NCBI GenBank assembly: GCA_028821605.1
Contig: JAPPFM010000044.1
Coordinates: 22,680-86,679, forward strand
Source of the DNA: Candidatus Poribacteria bacterium
Lineage (GTDB): Bacteria; Poribacteria; WGA-4E; WGA-3G
Reading direction: 5' to 3'
Length of the DNA: 64,000 bases
Shown here: one piece after another, positions 27,232-36,380 of the stretch
How positions within the stretch are numbered: the stretch's first letter is position 1
How the letters are laid out: each line of letters starts with the position of its first letter
Program-made: the position numbers and the translations under genes
The notes under the pieces: generated by a model
What the model was told of the DNA's origin: nothing
The model's input: only the letters and a program-made list of their open reading frames with translations
The model's database searches: none

Positions 27232-28215
27232 CTATCTCCTTTTTCCGACATGAACGCTCGAATAAAACAAGCTGCGTTCGGTTTCTTGGAATCGGACTCC
27301 CAATGCCGCATTAAACTCGAATGAATCGCCAAAGTAGGTTGAAAGATCGGTGTAATTATTGAGTTGGCGATACAGAACGTTCGCGCCAGGTTTCATCTCA
27401 TTTTGAAGATAGCTGATAAGGGAGACAATCTCAGCTAACGGCATCCAATCCATGATATTGGAGAGAGATATTAGATCAAAACGTTGCAGCTCCGGCACCT
27501 GATCCAGTGTACCTTCGATCATCTGAAAACGGTAATCCATAGACGGAGCTAAGAGATAGTAGGGTAGGCTCGCCGGGCGTTGGAGATAGTATCCAAGAAA
27601 CACATGGTGAAGAAAGTAATTATCGAACGCTGCCGTAGATGTCAACCCCTTTTCAAATAACGTCTGAAAGTAACGCGGATAACTCCCCGCTTCAGCGTGC
27701 TGTGTAGCATCCGGACCGAACATCGCATTCAGAAGGGAATCGCTAAAGTAGAGATCAAATGCCACTGACCAATACTTGCTTGAGAAGAGGAGCTCCGAGA
27801 CCTCGGCAAGCCGATCTTTCTCTTCAAACAATCTGCGGATTTCTGCTTCGTCAGCAACCAAATCAAAGATAAACGCTCGTAAACCGCGGAATAGCGACTC
27901 AAAGTTACCACTCTGATTGAGTCCTTTTGGATCGCTGGTCCCAATATTAAATCTCCGATGACGTGTGGCTGTATCAACATCACGCAGTGCATTCATTTTT
28001 TCGCGAACTCGTTCTAACTGCGCCGGATTAAAATCAACCAGAGTAATATGCACATCGGGAAATAGTGCTTGCAGTGTTAAGGCAGTGCACCCACCGGAAG
28101 CGACTAACAACACGTTAGAGGCTCTGGTCAGACGAATCAACTCCGCTTCGACCATCGGATCTTCTCTGACGACCGCAAACTGGACCTTATTATTCCACAT
28201 ATCCGTCAGCTCCAC
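27232..28215 (-). CDS. DUF3419/BtaA-like S-adenosylmethionine 3-amino-3-carboxypropyl transferase
   Basis: A 327-residue protein of the DUF3419/BtaA family. The AdoMet-binding region reads VLLVASGGCTALTLQALFP followed by ITLVDFNPAQLERV. BtaA moves the 3-amino-3-carboxypropyl group of AdoMet to diacylglycerol in betaine-lipid synthesis. Here no BtaB methyltransferase is adjacent; the neighbours are an oxidase-like and a GNAT protein, which suggests another acceptor. It is the first gene of the cassette. Confidence 0.82.
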   Translation of the reverse strand: MELTDMWNNKVQFAVVREDPMVEAELIRLTRASNVLLVASGGCTALTLQALFPDVHITLVDFNPAQLERVREKMNALRDVDTATRHRRFNIGTSDPKGLNQSGNFESLFRGLRAFIFDLVADEAEIRRLFEEKDRLAEVSELLFSSKYWSVAFDLYFSDSLLNAMFGPDATQHAEAGSYPRYFQTLFEKGLTSTAAFDNYFLHHVFLGYYLQRPASLPYYLLAPSMDYRFQMIEGTLDQVPELQRFDLISLSNIMDWMPLAEIVSLISYLQNEMKPGANVLYRQLNNYTDLSTYFGDSFEFNAALGVRFQETERSLFYSSVHVGKRR

Positions 28216-28283
28216 AGATAATCGTTGCGTATATTTCTGTTGGGGCAGCCGAACCCGTAACGCGCGTCACCATCGACTCTTAA

Positions 28284-28802
28284 TCACAATACTTCATCAA
28301 GGTACGCTTCAATTTTCTCTAATGTTTTTTTACCGATGCCTTTGAAACCTTTTAATTTCCCTTCATCAATTGCTGCTCGGAGCGAGACGAGGCTATCCAC
28401 ACCGACTTCTTCATAAAGTCGCTTAATCGTTTTGGCACCCAATCCGGGTATAGGTACAAGCTCCACAACCGTTCGCGGTGTATCACCGGCGAATTCTTCC
28501 AGTTTTGCGCTCGTGCCAGTGTTCAGAAATTCCTCAACGATTTTCGCCACGACTTCGCCAGCCGCTGGAATCTCCTCTATTAATCGTCCTTGGGCGATGA
28601 GATCCGACATCGGTTCGGGAAAACGAGAGATATAATTCGACAACCACGGATATCGCGAGGCGTGCTCTTCTGGATAGTCGGCGATAATCAAAAACGTATG
28701 AAGTTCCAAGAACTTTAGCGCAATTTCATCATTTTGATGCCAGCGCGTTCGCCCTTTTGCATCAATGTAAGATCCTTCTTCTAAGTCTTTTTCATCGCTC
28801 AT
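28284..28802 (-). CDS. PolX-like helix-hairpin-helix protein, copy 2
   Basis: A 172-residue paralogue of the 21865 protein, sharing NDEIA, ELHTFLIIADYPEEHASRYP and both HhH motifs (IPGLGAKTIKRLYEEVGVDS; FKGIGKKTLEKIEAYL). Its first 20 residues, with EGSYIDAKGRTRW, resemble a MORN repeat unit, as if a neighbouring MORN gene had been fused to the HhH gene. It overlaps the end of the WD40 gene by 11 bases. It lacks the polymerase and PHP domains. Confidence 0.8.
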   Translation of the reverse strand: MSDEKDLEEGSYIDAKGRTRWHQNDEIALKFLELHTFLIIADYPEEHASRYPWLSNYISRFPEPMSDLIAQGRLIEEIPAAGEVVAKIVEEFLNTGTSAKLEEFAGDTPRTVVELVPIPGLGAKTIKRLYEEVGVDSLVSLRAAIDEGKLKGFKGIGKKTLEKIEAYLDEVL

Positions 28803-29832
28803 TATTTTTCCTCCAGCGCAGTATTTGAATTGTGGTATCCCACAGTGCGACTGCGAGATACTCGCCGTTTGGTGAGAATGCCAACGCTTGAATGCCGGTC
28901 GGGTAGGTTTCCCAAATTACCGATTCGCCTTCGGAGATGTCCCACACCCGAAGATTACCTGCTTCATCACCCGAAGCAAGATAATCTGAAGTCGGTGAAA
29001 AGGTGAGTGCCCGGGTCCAGTACGCTTCAAACTCGGATTTTGCGAGGCGTTGTCTGCCGGTCTTAACTTCCCAGACGCGGATTCCAGACTGAGCGTTTTT
29101 CTGTGTGTCAACGGCTATCAACGTTGTGTCCGGCGAGAATAACACGTTCCAGACACCTAAAATCTCGCCGGTGTTGAAAACTTTCACCGGACGTTCATCG
29201 GTGGCGTTCCAGACTTCAATAGCGGTTCGGTGTCCCTCGCCATCTCGGTAACTCCCCTCCGCTGCGGCGATAAACTGACCATCACGAGAAAGCGTAAGCC
29301 CGTTCCTGACGGGGAACCTTGTCCGAAGTGTTTTCAACTTTTTGGCAAACGTCTGACCCGTTTCAGCCTTTGGATTCTGCTTGGCGAATTGCCAAACCTC
29401 AACCTCGTTATCACCTTTTGACAGCACCGCGAGTGTATTATCAGCAGACAGACTGCCGCTTTCATATTGCCCACTCGTCAGTAATGTTTCATCCCCATTT
29501 TCCAGCGAGAGGAGAGCAATGTTGTCACTTGCTTTTCGGACTAATAGGTGATTTTCTCCAGTGGAATAGGCGAACCACCGTTTGGCACCGATGTGGCTTA
29601 CCTCCCGTTTCTGTCGGGTCTGGATATCCCATTCCACCACGGTGCCACTTATTCCTTTTGCTATCAACTTCGTGCCAGTTTTGTTGAAGACGAGTCGTCG
29701 CGCGACATCTGGGAGTAGTACATCAAGCCGTGGCTGTTGCTTCTCGCCAAGTTGAAAAGCAAATTCTAAGGTTGCGGCTTGAACTGATAAGCATAGCAAA
29801 TTAATCAAAAGAAAAACAATCAATTTTTTCAT
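28792..29832 (-). CDS. Secreted WD40-repeat protein
   Basis: A 346-residue protein with a signal peptide (MKKLIVFLLINLLCLSVQAA) followed by WD40 repeats that probably form one beta-propeller. Repeat cores include LTFSPTSDYLASGDEAGNLRVWD, ALAFSPNGEYLAVALWDTTIQIL and FSPDTTLIAVD. The start at 29832 is chosen for the signal peptide. It probably serves as a periplasmic protein-interaction scaffold; no partner can be named. Confidence 0.85.
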   Translation of the reverse strand: MKKLIVFLLINLLCLSVQAATLEFAFQLGEKQQPRLDVLLPDVARRLVFNKTGTKLIAKGISGTVVEWDIQTRQKREVSHIGAKRWFAYSTGENHLLVRKASDNIALLSLENGDETLLTSGQYESGSLSADNTLAVLSKGDNEVEVWQFAKQNPKAETGQTFAKKLKTLRTRFPVRNGLTLSRDGQFIAAAEGSYRDGEGHRTAIEVWNATDERPVKVFNTGEILGVWNVLFSPDTTLIAVDTQKNAQSGIRVWEVKTGRQRLAKSEFEAYWTRALTFSPTSDYLASGDEAGNLRVWDISEGESVIWETYPTGIQALAFSPNGEYLAVALWDTTIQILRWRKNNER

Positions 29833-29895
29833 GCGCCCAAGGCTATTTATGATGGATTTTAGAAGTAATTTGGACATTGTGACTGGTGCGTTTAT

Positions 29896-29920
29896 GGGCA
29901 CCCACAAGGGGTGCCCCTAC
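29896..29920. repeat. GTAGG-type hairpin repeat
   Basis: GGGCACCC (29896-29903), a five-base spacer, and GGGTGCCC (29909-29916) followed by CTAC. It is the same kind of palindrome as at 22369. Confidence 0.75.
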
Positions 29921-29956
29921 AAGAGAACTGAATGACCCTATCATGTGATAAAAGGA

Positions 29957-29991
29957 AGTAGGGTGAGGCGTAGAGACCTCGCCCTACTTTT
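29957..29991 (-). terminator. Probable terminator of the Rieske operon
   Basis: AGTAGGGTGAGG (29957-29968) pairs with CCTCGCCCTACT (29977-29988) over 12 bp with one G-T pair. It lies 17 bases after the stop of the Rieske gene that ends at 30005, and is followed on the minus strand by a T-rich stretch. It also carries the GTAGGG end of the hairpin family. Confidence 0.65.
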
Positions 29992-30004
29992 CCAGTTAAT
30001 TGTG

Positions 30005-31753
30005 CTATTCATAGAGGTCCGTGGCGGTTTCGCCTCGGGCGAAACGGTGGGCCGTCTGGACAGCGGAATCATTTCCAGCGTTTCTGCGAATATCCGTTGC
30101 CCACCGTGCCAACCCAACGATCAGCTGATTTCTGGCAGGATGCGTCTCACACGTTTTCCATTCCTCAGACACGATGTAAATTGAGCTGAGGAGGTCCCCG
30201 CCGTTATCATCCTTGAGGATACATAATCCCATTTCAGTCATTAACCGCTCCGCGGAGCACCCAGCGTTGAGATATTCACGGGTACGCCGTCCAATTTCCT
30301 GGATGCGAACAGATTCAATACCATCTAAAATTTCGGCAATCGCCGCGTCTTCATCAAGAGAAACAGACGTTGTAGATGTTCTTGCTTCTGTAATCGATTG
30401 ATGGCGGATGTTAAGCCATCGGTTGTTGAAAAACCGCCATGCAGCGTGGTAGAGTGCCATCGCGGCGACTTTGGTTCCGCCGAAGCGAAGCACCTTCCTC
30501 ACCGCTGATGAAAGCTCCATCTCTTCCTGCAGATCCCACCACCCCGGACTCATGTTCACGGGTGTGCGTGCCATCCGATCCGCTGCCGTCATAACCATAG
30601 TCGTAGCCAACGTGTTAATCGGGACACCCGCAGTGAGCATTTCCGTTACGGCATCAAAAACTTCGTCGAGATCACCACTCACGAGCGCTGCTGAAAACTT
30701 GTCTTCGTCGTAATCAACAGCCGCTGCGGTTGATTTTTCTTGCGGAAGTTCATCAAAAATATGATCAATTTCTTCCAGTTTTTGAATGGCTTCACGGTGA
30801 AGTTCTCCGGGTCTACCGCGTCCCTGTCCAAGAATCTTTGCGCCGAGACTGCAAACTAACTCACCTGTTAGTTCCCATCCAAACTCTTCTTGCAATTCAG
30901 CCAAGTGTACGAGATTAATGAGATTGTTGGAATGGTTGAGGAAGAAGGATTCGACTGCACACTCAAAGAAAAGCGGAATGATTTTCTCATCATGTCCGCC
31001 TAACTGTCTGGCGGTGATAAGACATTTTTCAATACCTTCCCACTCTTTATCGGTGGTGAACACCCGAATCCAGTCTTCGAGTTTCTGCCAGTCAATCGGT
31101 GGTGGGAGCGGTCGTCGATCGGGTCGATCGCCAAGTCTACCCGATGCTCCATCGGCAGCCATCATCAATGGGATGAGTCGGTCTTCAGGTTCGTACAACC
31201 GAGCGACCTTTACCCCGTTCATCATCATTGCCAATTTTCTGCCACCCTCGAACGCTCCCCTATCTGTAGAGATATGTCGTCCCATGTGCCTCACCATCAG
31301 GTTCAACGTTTCCTCTTCCGAAACGCCCCTCGCTAACATAATGGCAATAGCTTTAGAAAGCGTCCAATTGTCGGTGGAGAGTAACCCTTCTTTCAGCAGG
31401 AGAAAATGGGCATCGTCTCGCTTCTTTCCACCACTGGCGACATCTACATAGATATCACCGTTGCGAACTTCAACAGGAAACGTGGCGAGGTCATCACAAC
31501 CGCCCGTAAAGCAGCCGCCACCTTCCATGTCGTAACTCCAACCGTGCCAATCGCAGGATAAAACACCCTTTCTGACACGTCCTCGGACGAGCGGGTACCC
31601 CATGTGCGGGCACTGGTTATCCGTGGCGTAGACGGCACCTTCATGCTGAAAGAGGGCAATACTATGTCCTTCAACTCTGACTGCCCTCGGTTTTCCCTCT
31701 GCTATATCATCAAGGGCAGCGACTTTGACGAAATTGGTATTCTCGTTTAACAT
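30005..31753 (-). CDS. Rieske [2Fe-2S] domain fused to a large helical domain, copy 1
   Basis: A 582-residue protein. Residues 1-110 are a Rieske domain with cluster ligands in CPHMGYPLVRG and CDWHGWSYD. The remaining 470 residues are helical and His-rich, with HMGRHISTDRGAFEGG near 165 and repeated helix-turn segments; no ring-hydroxylating oxygenase domain is recognised. GAGGAGAAG precedes the ATG at 31753. The following gene is a paralogue. The Rieske part probably passes electrons to the helical domain, which may bind a metal or a large organic substrate. Confidence 0.88.
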   Translation of the reverse strand: MLNENTNFVKVAALDDIAEGKPRAVRVEGHSIALFQHEGAVYATDNQCPHMGYPLVRGRVRKGVLSCDWHGWSYDMEGGGCFTGGCDDLATFPVEVRNGDIYVDVASGGKKRDDAHFLLLKEGLLSTDNWTLSKAIAIMLARGVSEEETLNLMVRHMGRHISTDRGAFEGGRKLAMMMNGVKVARLYEPEDRLIPLMMAADGASGRLGDRPDRRPLPPPIDWQKLEDWIRVFTTDKEWEGIEKCLITARQLGGHDEKIIPLFFECAVESFFLNHSNNLINLVHLAELQEEFGWELTGELVCSLGAKILGQGRGRPGELHREAIQKLEEIDHIFDELPQEKSTAAAVDYDEDKFSAALVSGDLDEVFDAVTEMLTAGVPINTLATTMVMTAADRMARTPVNMSPGWWDLQEEMELSSAVRKVLRFGGTKVAAMALYHAAWRFFNNRWLNIRHQSITEARTSTTSVSLDEDAAIAEILDGIESVRIQEIGRRTREYLNAGCSAERLMTEMGLCILKDDNGGDLLSSIYIVSEEWKTCETHPARNQLIVGLARWATDIRRNAGNDSAVQTAHRFARGETATDLYE

Positions 31754-31798
31754 TGTATACTTCTCCTCTGTTGCGCGACTTAGTTTGTTGGGTAGAGC

Positions 31799-33535
31799 TT
31801 ACTCCTCAAAAACCTCAATCGTTGTTCTACCTTCGGCGAAACGCATCGCGGTCGTCGCCGCAGACTTGTTGTCAGTGTTTGATCGGATATCTGTGACGTA
31901 GCGAGCCAACCCGACCAACAACTGAGGCTGCGCCGGATGCCCTTCCGCATGCTTCCACTCTTCAAACACGGTGCGTAGTGTCGGCAGCACTTCACTCCCT
32001 GTATCATCCCAAAGCACCGTATGCCCTATCTCTTCGAGCAATCGTTCAGCAGAATAGCCAGCATTTAGATAGCCAAGCACCTGTGGTCCCACACTTTGGA
32101 CATCAAGGGTCTCGATTGTATCAATAATGTGCTTGATACCCTCGGCTTCATTCGGAGCATCCAATCTCTCTTGGCTCAGCGGTTGGCTGAGTGCTCGTGC
32201 TGGAATGTTTATCCAGCGATCCGCGAAGATTTGCCACGCAACGTGGAAAATCCCTTTCGCTGCGACTTCATTGCCACCCACTCGTTGTGCACTCCGCAAT
32301 GATGCGGCAAGGTTGAATTCCGTGGTTAAGTTCTCCCACCCCGCGTCTACATTCACCGGTGTGTTCGCCATTCTATCTGCAGCGAGAAGGACAAGCGAGG
32401 TAATAAGCCTTTCTAACTTAACACCATCAGTTAAGACTGCTTGTACTGCCTCAAACGACCGCTGGAGATTAACACTCGTGAGTGCTTCAACGAAAGCGTC
32501 TTCGTCAAATTCAGAGGTTTGCTCCAAGGTAGCATCCTCAATGGTGGGAAGCATCTGACGCATGAGTTGAATTGCGTCTCTGCGGTATCGCTCTGGCTCA
32601 TCCGGGTGATGTCCGACGAGTTGTGCCCCAAGATAGAAGAGCAGTTCTGAGGCGCGTTCCCACCCAAATTCATCAATCACCTCTGAAAGATAACTGACAT
32701 AGAGCGGAATATGGGGTGCATCGATAAAATGCGGTTCGACTGCACACTCAAAGAGTAGCGGACACAATTTATCTGCGTCCCCTTTGTTATATGCGGTAAA
32801 CAAGCATCGTTCAATTCTTCCGGACTGTCCTTCATAAGAGAAATTACGAACCCATCGACTTATCTTCTCCCAAGCGACCGGTTCAGGCAACGGTACAACT
32901 TCGAGTCGCTCCGATGCGGGTCCAGCAGCAGAACAAGCGGCAGTCGTAACAGCGATGAGTCTATCAGCATCCGTATATCTACGTCCGACTTTGAGTCCAT
33001 TGATGAGTCGGGAGACATCGCCGCCGCCTTCTGATCCGTGGGAACTAGCGATGTGACGGCTGACGTGTTCCAAGATTGAACCCATCACCTCTTCTTCCGG
33101 CACGCCACCTTTTAGCAATAGCGAAATCGCTTTGGACATCGTCCATCGGTCTTCGCTCAAAAGCCCTTCTCGGAGCAATTGTTTATGTTCTTCGGCGCGT
33201 CGGTAGATCAAATCTCCGGGTTCTATCCAAATTTCATTGCCTCGGACCTCAACGGGAAAGACGCGCAAATCATCGCATTCAACATGGAAGCAGCCACCGC
33301 CTTCCAAATCGAAACTGCGGCGGTGCCAATCACATGTTAGGATGCCGTTGCGAACGGTTCCCCGTGTGAGTGGATACCCCATGTGTGGACACTGGTTATC
33401 CGTCGCATAAATTTTTCCATCAACGTTGAAGAGTGCAATACTGCGCCCCTCTCCCATCTGAATCGCTTTCGGTTGCCCTTCAGGAACTTCACTTAACTCG
33501 GCGACTTTCACCCAGTTTTGTGTTTGATGCTCCAT
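31799..33535 (-). CDS. Rieske [2Fe-2S] domain fused to a large helical domain, copy 2
   Basis: A 578-residue paralogue of the downstream gene, located 45 bp upstream of it. Rieske ligands are in CPHMGYPLTRG and CDWHRRSFD; the residue after the His is R rather than G. The helical part is conserved in HVSRHIASSHGSEGGG, AFVEALTSVNLQRSFEAV and VGLARYVTDIRSN. The ATG at 33535 has GGAGG upstream. The two probably form a heteromer or act on related substrates. Confidence 0.88.
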   Translation of the reverse strand: MEHQTQNWVKVAELSEVPEGQPKAIQMGEGRSIALFNVDGKIYATDNQCPHMGYPLTRGTVRNGILTCDWHRRSFDLEGGGCFHVECDDLRVFPVEVRGNEIWIEPGDLIYRRAEEHKQLLREGLLSEDRWTMSKAISLLLKGGVPEEEVMGSILEHVSRHIASSHGSEGGGDVSRLINGLKVGRRYTDADRLIAVTTAACSAAGPASERLEVVPLPEPVAWEKISRWVRNFSYEGQSGRIERCLFTAYNKGDADKLCPLLFECAVEPHFIDAPHIPLYVSYLSEVIDEFGWERASELLFYLGAQLVGHHPDEPERYRRDAIQLMRQMLPTIEDATLEQTSEFDEDAFVEALTSVNLQRSFEAVQAVLTDGVKLERLITSLVLLAADRMANTPVNVDAGWENLTTEFNLAASLRSAQRVGGNEVAAKGIFHVAWQIFADRWINIPARALSQPLSQERLDAPNEAEGIKHIIDTIETLDVQSVGPQVLGYLNAGYSAERLLEEIGHTVLWDDTGSEVLPTLRTVFEEWKHAEGHPAQPQLLVGLARYVTDIRSNTDNKSAATTAMRFAEGRTTIEVFEE

Positions 33536-33903
33536 GGTTTTACGTTCCTCCAAATTGTGTTTCGCATACCTTAATTTCAACAAAAACTTAACGACTATAA
33601 AGCATTATACCACAAAAAACTTAATATTTCAACAGAAAACTAAAAATAAGTAAAATAAATTATGGTAGATTTTAGAATTATTTATCCACTCTGGATGGGT
33701 GAGGTTAAGCAATTTTACGAAACAAATGTTAGGTTTTCAGGAAGGATGGAAGCGCGGGAAGACTGGAAGACCTGCCATGTTTGCTATCTTCCAACCTTCC
33801 GTTCTTCCAATCTTCCAACGGACCCAAAAGATATTTCCCAATGATATACACGCTAAAAAACCGATGGACGTTACAAATTATTTCGCCAGAATTGGGTTTC
33901 CTT
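33536..33903. repeat. Intergenic stretch with inverted GGAAG/CTTCC repeats
   Basis: This 368-bp gap contains GGAAGACTGGAAGACC (33757-33772) and, about 20 bases on, a mirrored run of CTTCC motifs ending CTTCCAAC (to 33820). Similar GGAAGACTGGAAG units occur at 35620 and 43435. No gene is supported in the gap. Confidence 0.65.
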
Positions 33904-35157
33904 TTACACGCGATTTGCATATTCTATGAGGAAATTTGCAACCGATTTTTTCTTCGCTTTCCGGGCATAATCAAGAGGTGTTTTACCGTCGGTATCGCGT
34001 CTATTAATGTCGCCACCGTGCCCGATTAACAACCCTATCTGGTTTTTGCCAACCCCTTTTTGCGCGATGATGTGCATCGGGGTACGTCCCTTGTCATCCG
34101 TTACGTTTGGATCTGCCCCGTTTGCTAATAAACAAGCGACACCATTCGTTAAACCGCGTTGCGCGACCCAATGTAGGGGTGTCCACAGACCACGCCGATG
34201 TTTCCGACGCTCGTTGATGTCCCAACCTGTGGCAAGCAACTTTTTCACCAACGTATCAAACCGCTTCGGTCCCTGTCCAACAAGCACATACCAATCCCGA
34301 AAGTTGATTTCATAACCTGAGTCAATGAGCAGATCAACAATTGCGGGTTGTTGGGATTGAAGAGCTATCTCAAGCAGGGGCATGGTAGGTCCGATCTGAT
34401 ATGCATAGACATGCCCACCCGGAACTTCGTCCGTTTGCTCTGGTGACTTCAACGTTGGTATCACATAGCCTTTAGGGGATTTCACATTAATCCTGAGACT
34501 GAAGAGTTCGGGCTTTTTTTCAAATTCTGCCCTGGCACGTTCAACATTACCCATCACACAGTAGAGGACAACATCCGCCTCGGCACCCCGTTCAAGGAGA
34601 TAGCGACACACCTCGGGCCGTCTTCTCATCGTCCATTGCGCTGGCGTGCCGTGATGGTCGCGGTCCCGTAGGTTTATGTCTGCGCCGTGCGTGAGGAGGA
34701 GTTCCACGATTCGGGGAGTCGCGGCGAAATGGAGTGGAGACATACCGTCAGACCCCAGTGCGTTGACAACTTCAGGGTCTTTGCGAATCAGTTCGGCGAG
34801 TTCCTCGAACATGTCCAAACCTGCGGCGGCGTGTGCGTCGATTGTCGCGCCTCGTTCTATCAGGTATTCGGCGAGTTCTCTGTTGTAGTTCAGCATGGAG
34901 CCGGTGACGTGGTGTAATGCCGAGGTGCCGCCTGCCCACCAACTGCTTTTGACATCAATATCCGCGCCAGCGTCGAGCAGTGCCTCGATGAGTTCGCGAT
35001 TACCTGCCGCGGCGGCAAACACGATGGCGGGGGCATCGAAACTGAACCACGGTGCATCGATTTGCGCAGCAAGCACTTCATCAGTCCCCAGTAGGTGCTT
35101 GACTGTATCCACATCGCCATCCTGTACGGCAGTGATAAACGGTTGCTTGTTTGTCAT
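33904..35157 (-). CDS. Ankyrin-repeat protein
   Basis: A 417-residue protein with at least seven ankyrin repeats spread over its length, for example NRELIEALLDAGADIDVKSS, PRIVELLLTHGADINLRDRD, TPLHWVAQRGLTNGVACLLAN and QIGLLIGHGGDINRRDTDG. The middle part (about 205-290) is less regular. There is no signal peptide or membrane helix, so it is probably cytoplasmic. Its interaction partner is unknown. Confidence 0.92.
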   Translation of the reverse strand: MTNKQPFITAVQDGDVDTVKHLLGTDEVLAAQIDAPWFSFDAPAIVFAAAAGNRELIEALLDAGADIDVKSSWWAGGTSALHHVTGSMLNYNRELAEYLIERGATIDAHAAAGLDMFEELAELIRKDPEVVNALGSDGMSPLHFAATPRIVELLLTHGADINLRDRDHHGTPAQWTMRRRPEVCRYLLERGAEADVVLYCVMGNVERARAEFEKKPELFSLRINVKSPKGYVIPTLKSPEQTDEVPGGHVYAYQIGPTMPLLEIALQSQQPAIVDLLIDSGYEINFRDWYVLVGQGPKRFDTLVKKLLATGWDINERRKHRRGLWTPLHWVAQRGLTNGVACLLANGADPNVTDDKGRTPMHIIAQKGVGKNQIGLLIGHGGDINRRDTDGKTPLDYARKAKKKSVANFLIEYANRV

Positions 35158-35842
35158 AAAAATTTCCTTTTTCTATACATGTTTTTGCTAAATATCCTTT
35201 AACTATTTTACCCGATTAGATTATTAAATGTCAAGTAAAAATGGGTAGGGGTACAGAGCGATTTAGTTTTCTCACTGTAGCATAGGCTGTTAGTCTGTGC
35301 AATATTCTATGTCCACGTAGGGGTTGGGTCCCCCAATCCGGCATCCTATCTGAAACGCACGAAAAACGTAAAACTAAATAACCCTGGTAGGGGTGTGTAA
35401 ATATTTTGTCAATAGTTGTCTGAATCACGGATTTTTGCTGAATTCCGACTTTTTTCATCATTTATGACATTTTTTGCATTTTATGCACGAAATCGACTTA
35501 AAAATGGAGTCTTTAAGAGCATAAGGCGATAGTTTGTACTTAACCGGACACCGAACTCACATTTAAATCTCATAACCTCATAGGATTTACACAAAATTCT
35601 GTCGTTCACTTGTGAGGTTGGAAGACTGGAAGATTGGAAGGAACTGGAAGTGTAGTGGTGCTTCTCGCTTTCCTCGTAATAATAAGCAGATTAGGGCGGT
35701 TGATCCCTTGAAAATAGTGGATCCTATCAAAGTGAGTTCCCTAATCTGTGTAAGCCCTGATGACCGAATTGGGAAGACGGAATTATTTTTTTGTAACCTT
35801 TTTACCCAATTTTTACACTTAATTAGGAAAGGGTAGCTCTAA
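35158..35842. repeat. Gene-free left border of the 35-43 kb island
   Basis: This 685-bp stretch holds a hairpin repeat GTAGGGGTTGGGTCCCCC (35317 onward), TGTAAATATTTTGTC (35396-35410) and GGAAGACTGGAAGATTGGAAG (35620-35640; 21 bases with one variable position). The last two recur in the same order and spacing class at 43400 and 43435. No gene is supported. Confidence 0.65.
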
Positions 35843-35968
35843 ATGCTAACCGATTATAAAAAATATAGTGATGTACAGCTTTTGCAACGCTATCAGCAAG
35901 GCGATGAACAAGCGGGAAATGTCCTCTTTCAGCGATATAGGGCTCCCCTTCACAGGTTTTTCAAATAA
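35843..35968 (+). pseudogene. Truncated ECF sigma factor N-terminus
   Basis: A 41-codon frame starting MLTDYKKYSDVQLLQRYQQG and continuing DEQAGNVLFQRYRAPLHRFFK to TAA. This matches sigma-70 region 2.1 of ECF factors; the rest of region 2 and region 4 are absent. A different frame continues beyond the stop to 36062 (VQYHRALVEFKKWLKKHYSD), so a frameshift may be present. It is a remnant unless expressed as an interference peptide. Confidence 0.7.
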
Positions 35969-36148
35969 GGTTCAGTATCATCGGGCGTTAGTGGAATTTA
36001 AGAAGTGGCTAAAAAAGCATTATTCTGATATCTATTATTTCTTAAATGGAGGGGGTGAGTAATCGAATAAATCGTTATTGGCTATTTTCGTCTTTATTTC
36101 ATATAATGTGACGAAATAGTTTTGTATGTGGCAGTCTCCTATTTTTTG

Positions 36149-36195
36149 AGGGTGCGCCGAGGGTGGTAGTGACACCGGTCGGCGCGGAGAACCCT
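36149..36195 (+). ncRNA. Possible structured RNA or leader hairpin
   Basis: Nested pairings: AGGGT (36149-36153) with ACCCT (36191-36195), GCGCCGA (36154-36160) with TCGGCGC (36179-36185), and GGTG with CACC at the tip. It is G/C-rich in A/T-rich surroundings, about 185 bp upstream of the small membrane protein gene. No known RNA family was recognised. Confidence 0.45.
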
Positions 36196-36380
36196 GCCAT
36201 AACCAGTCTATGACAGCGTTAGCCTAATTGTAGCATAAACGCGTTTGATTTTGTGAGACTTTTAGGTTAGCACCTTATACAACAAGGGATTGCCAAAGAT
36301 CGCAAAAATACTTTCATTTCTTTTTGCCTTCCGAAAGCACTCTCAAATACGAAAGTAAAAAACTTATAAGGAGAAACCTA

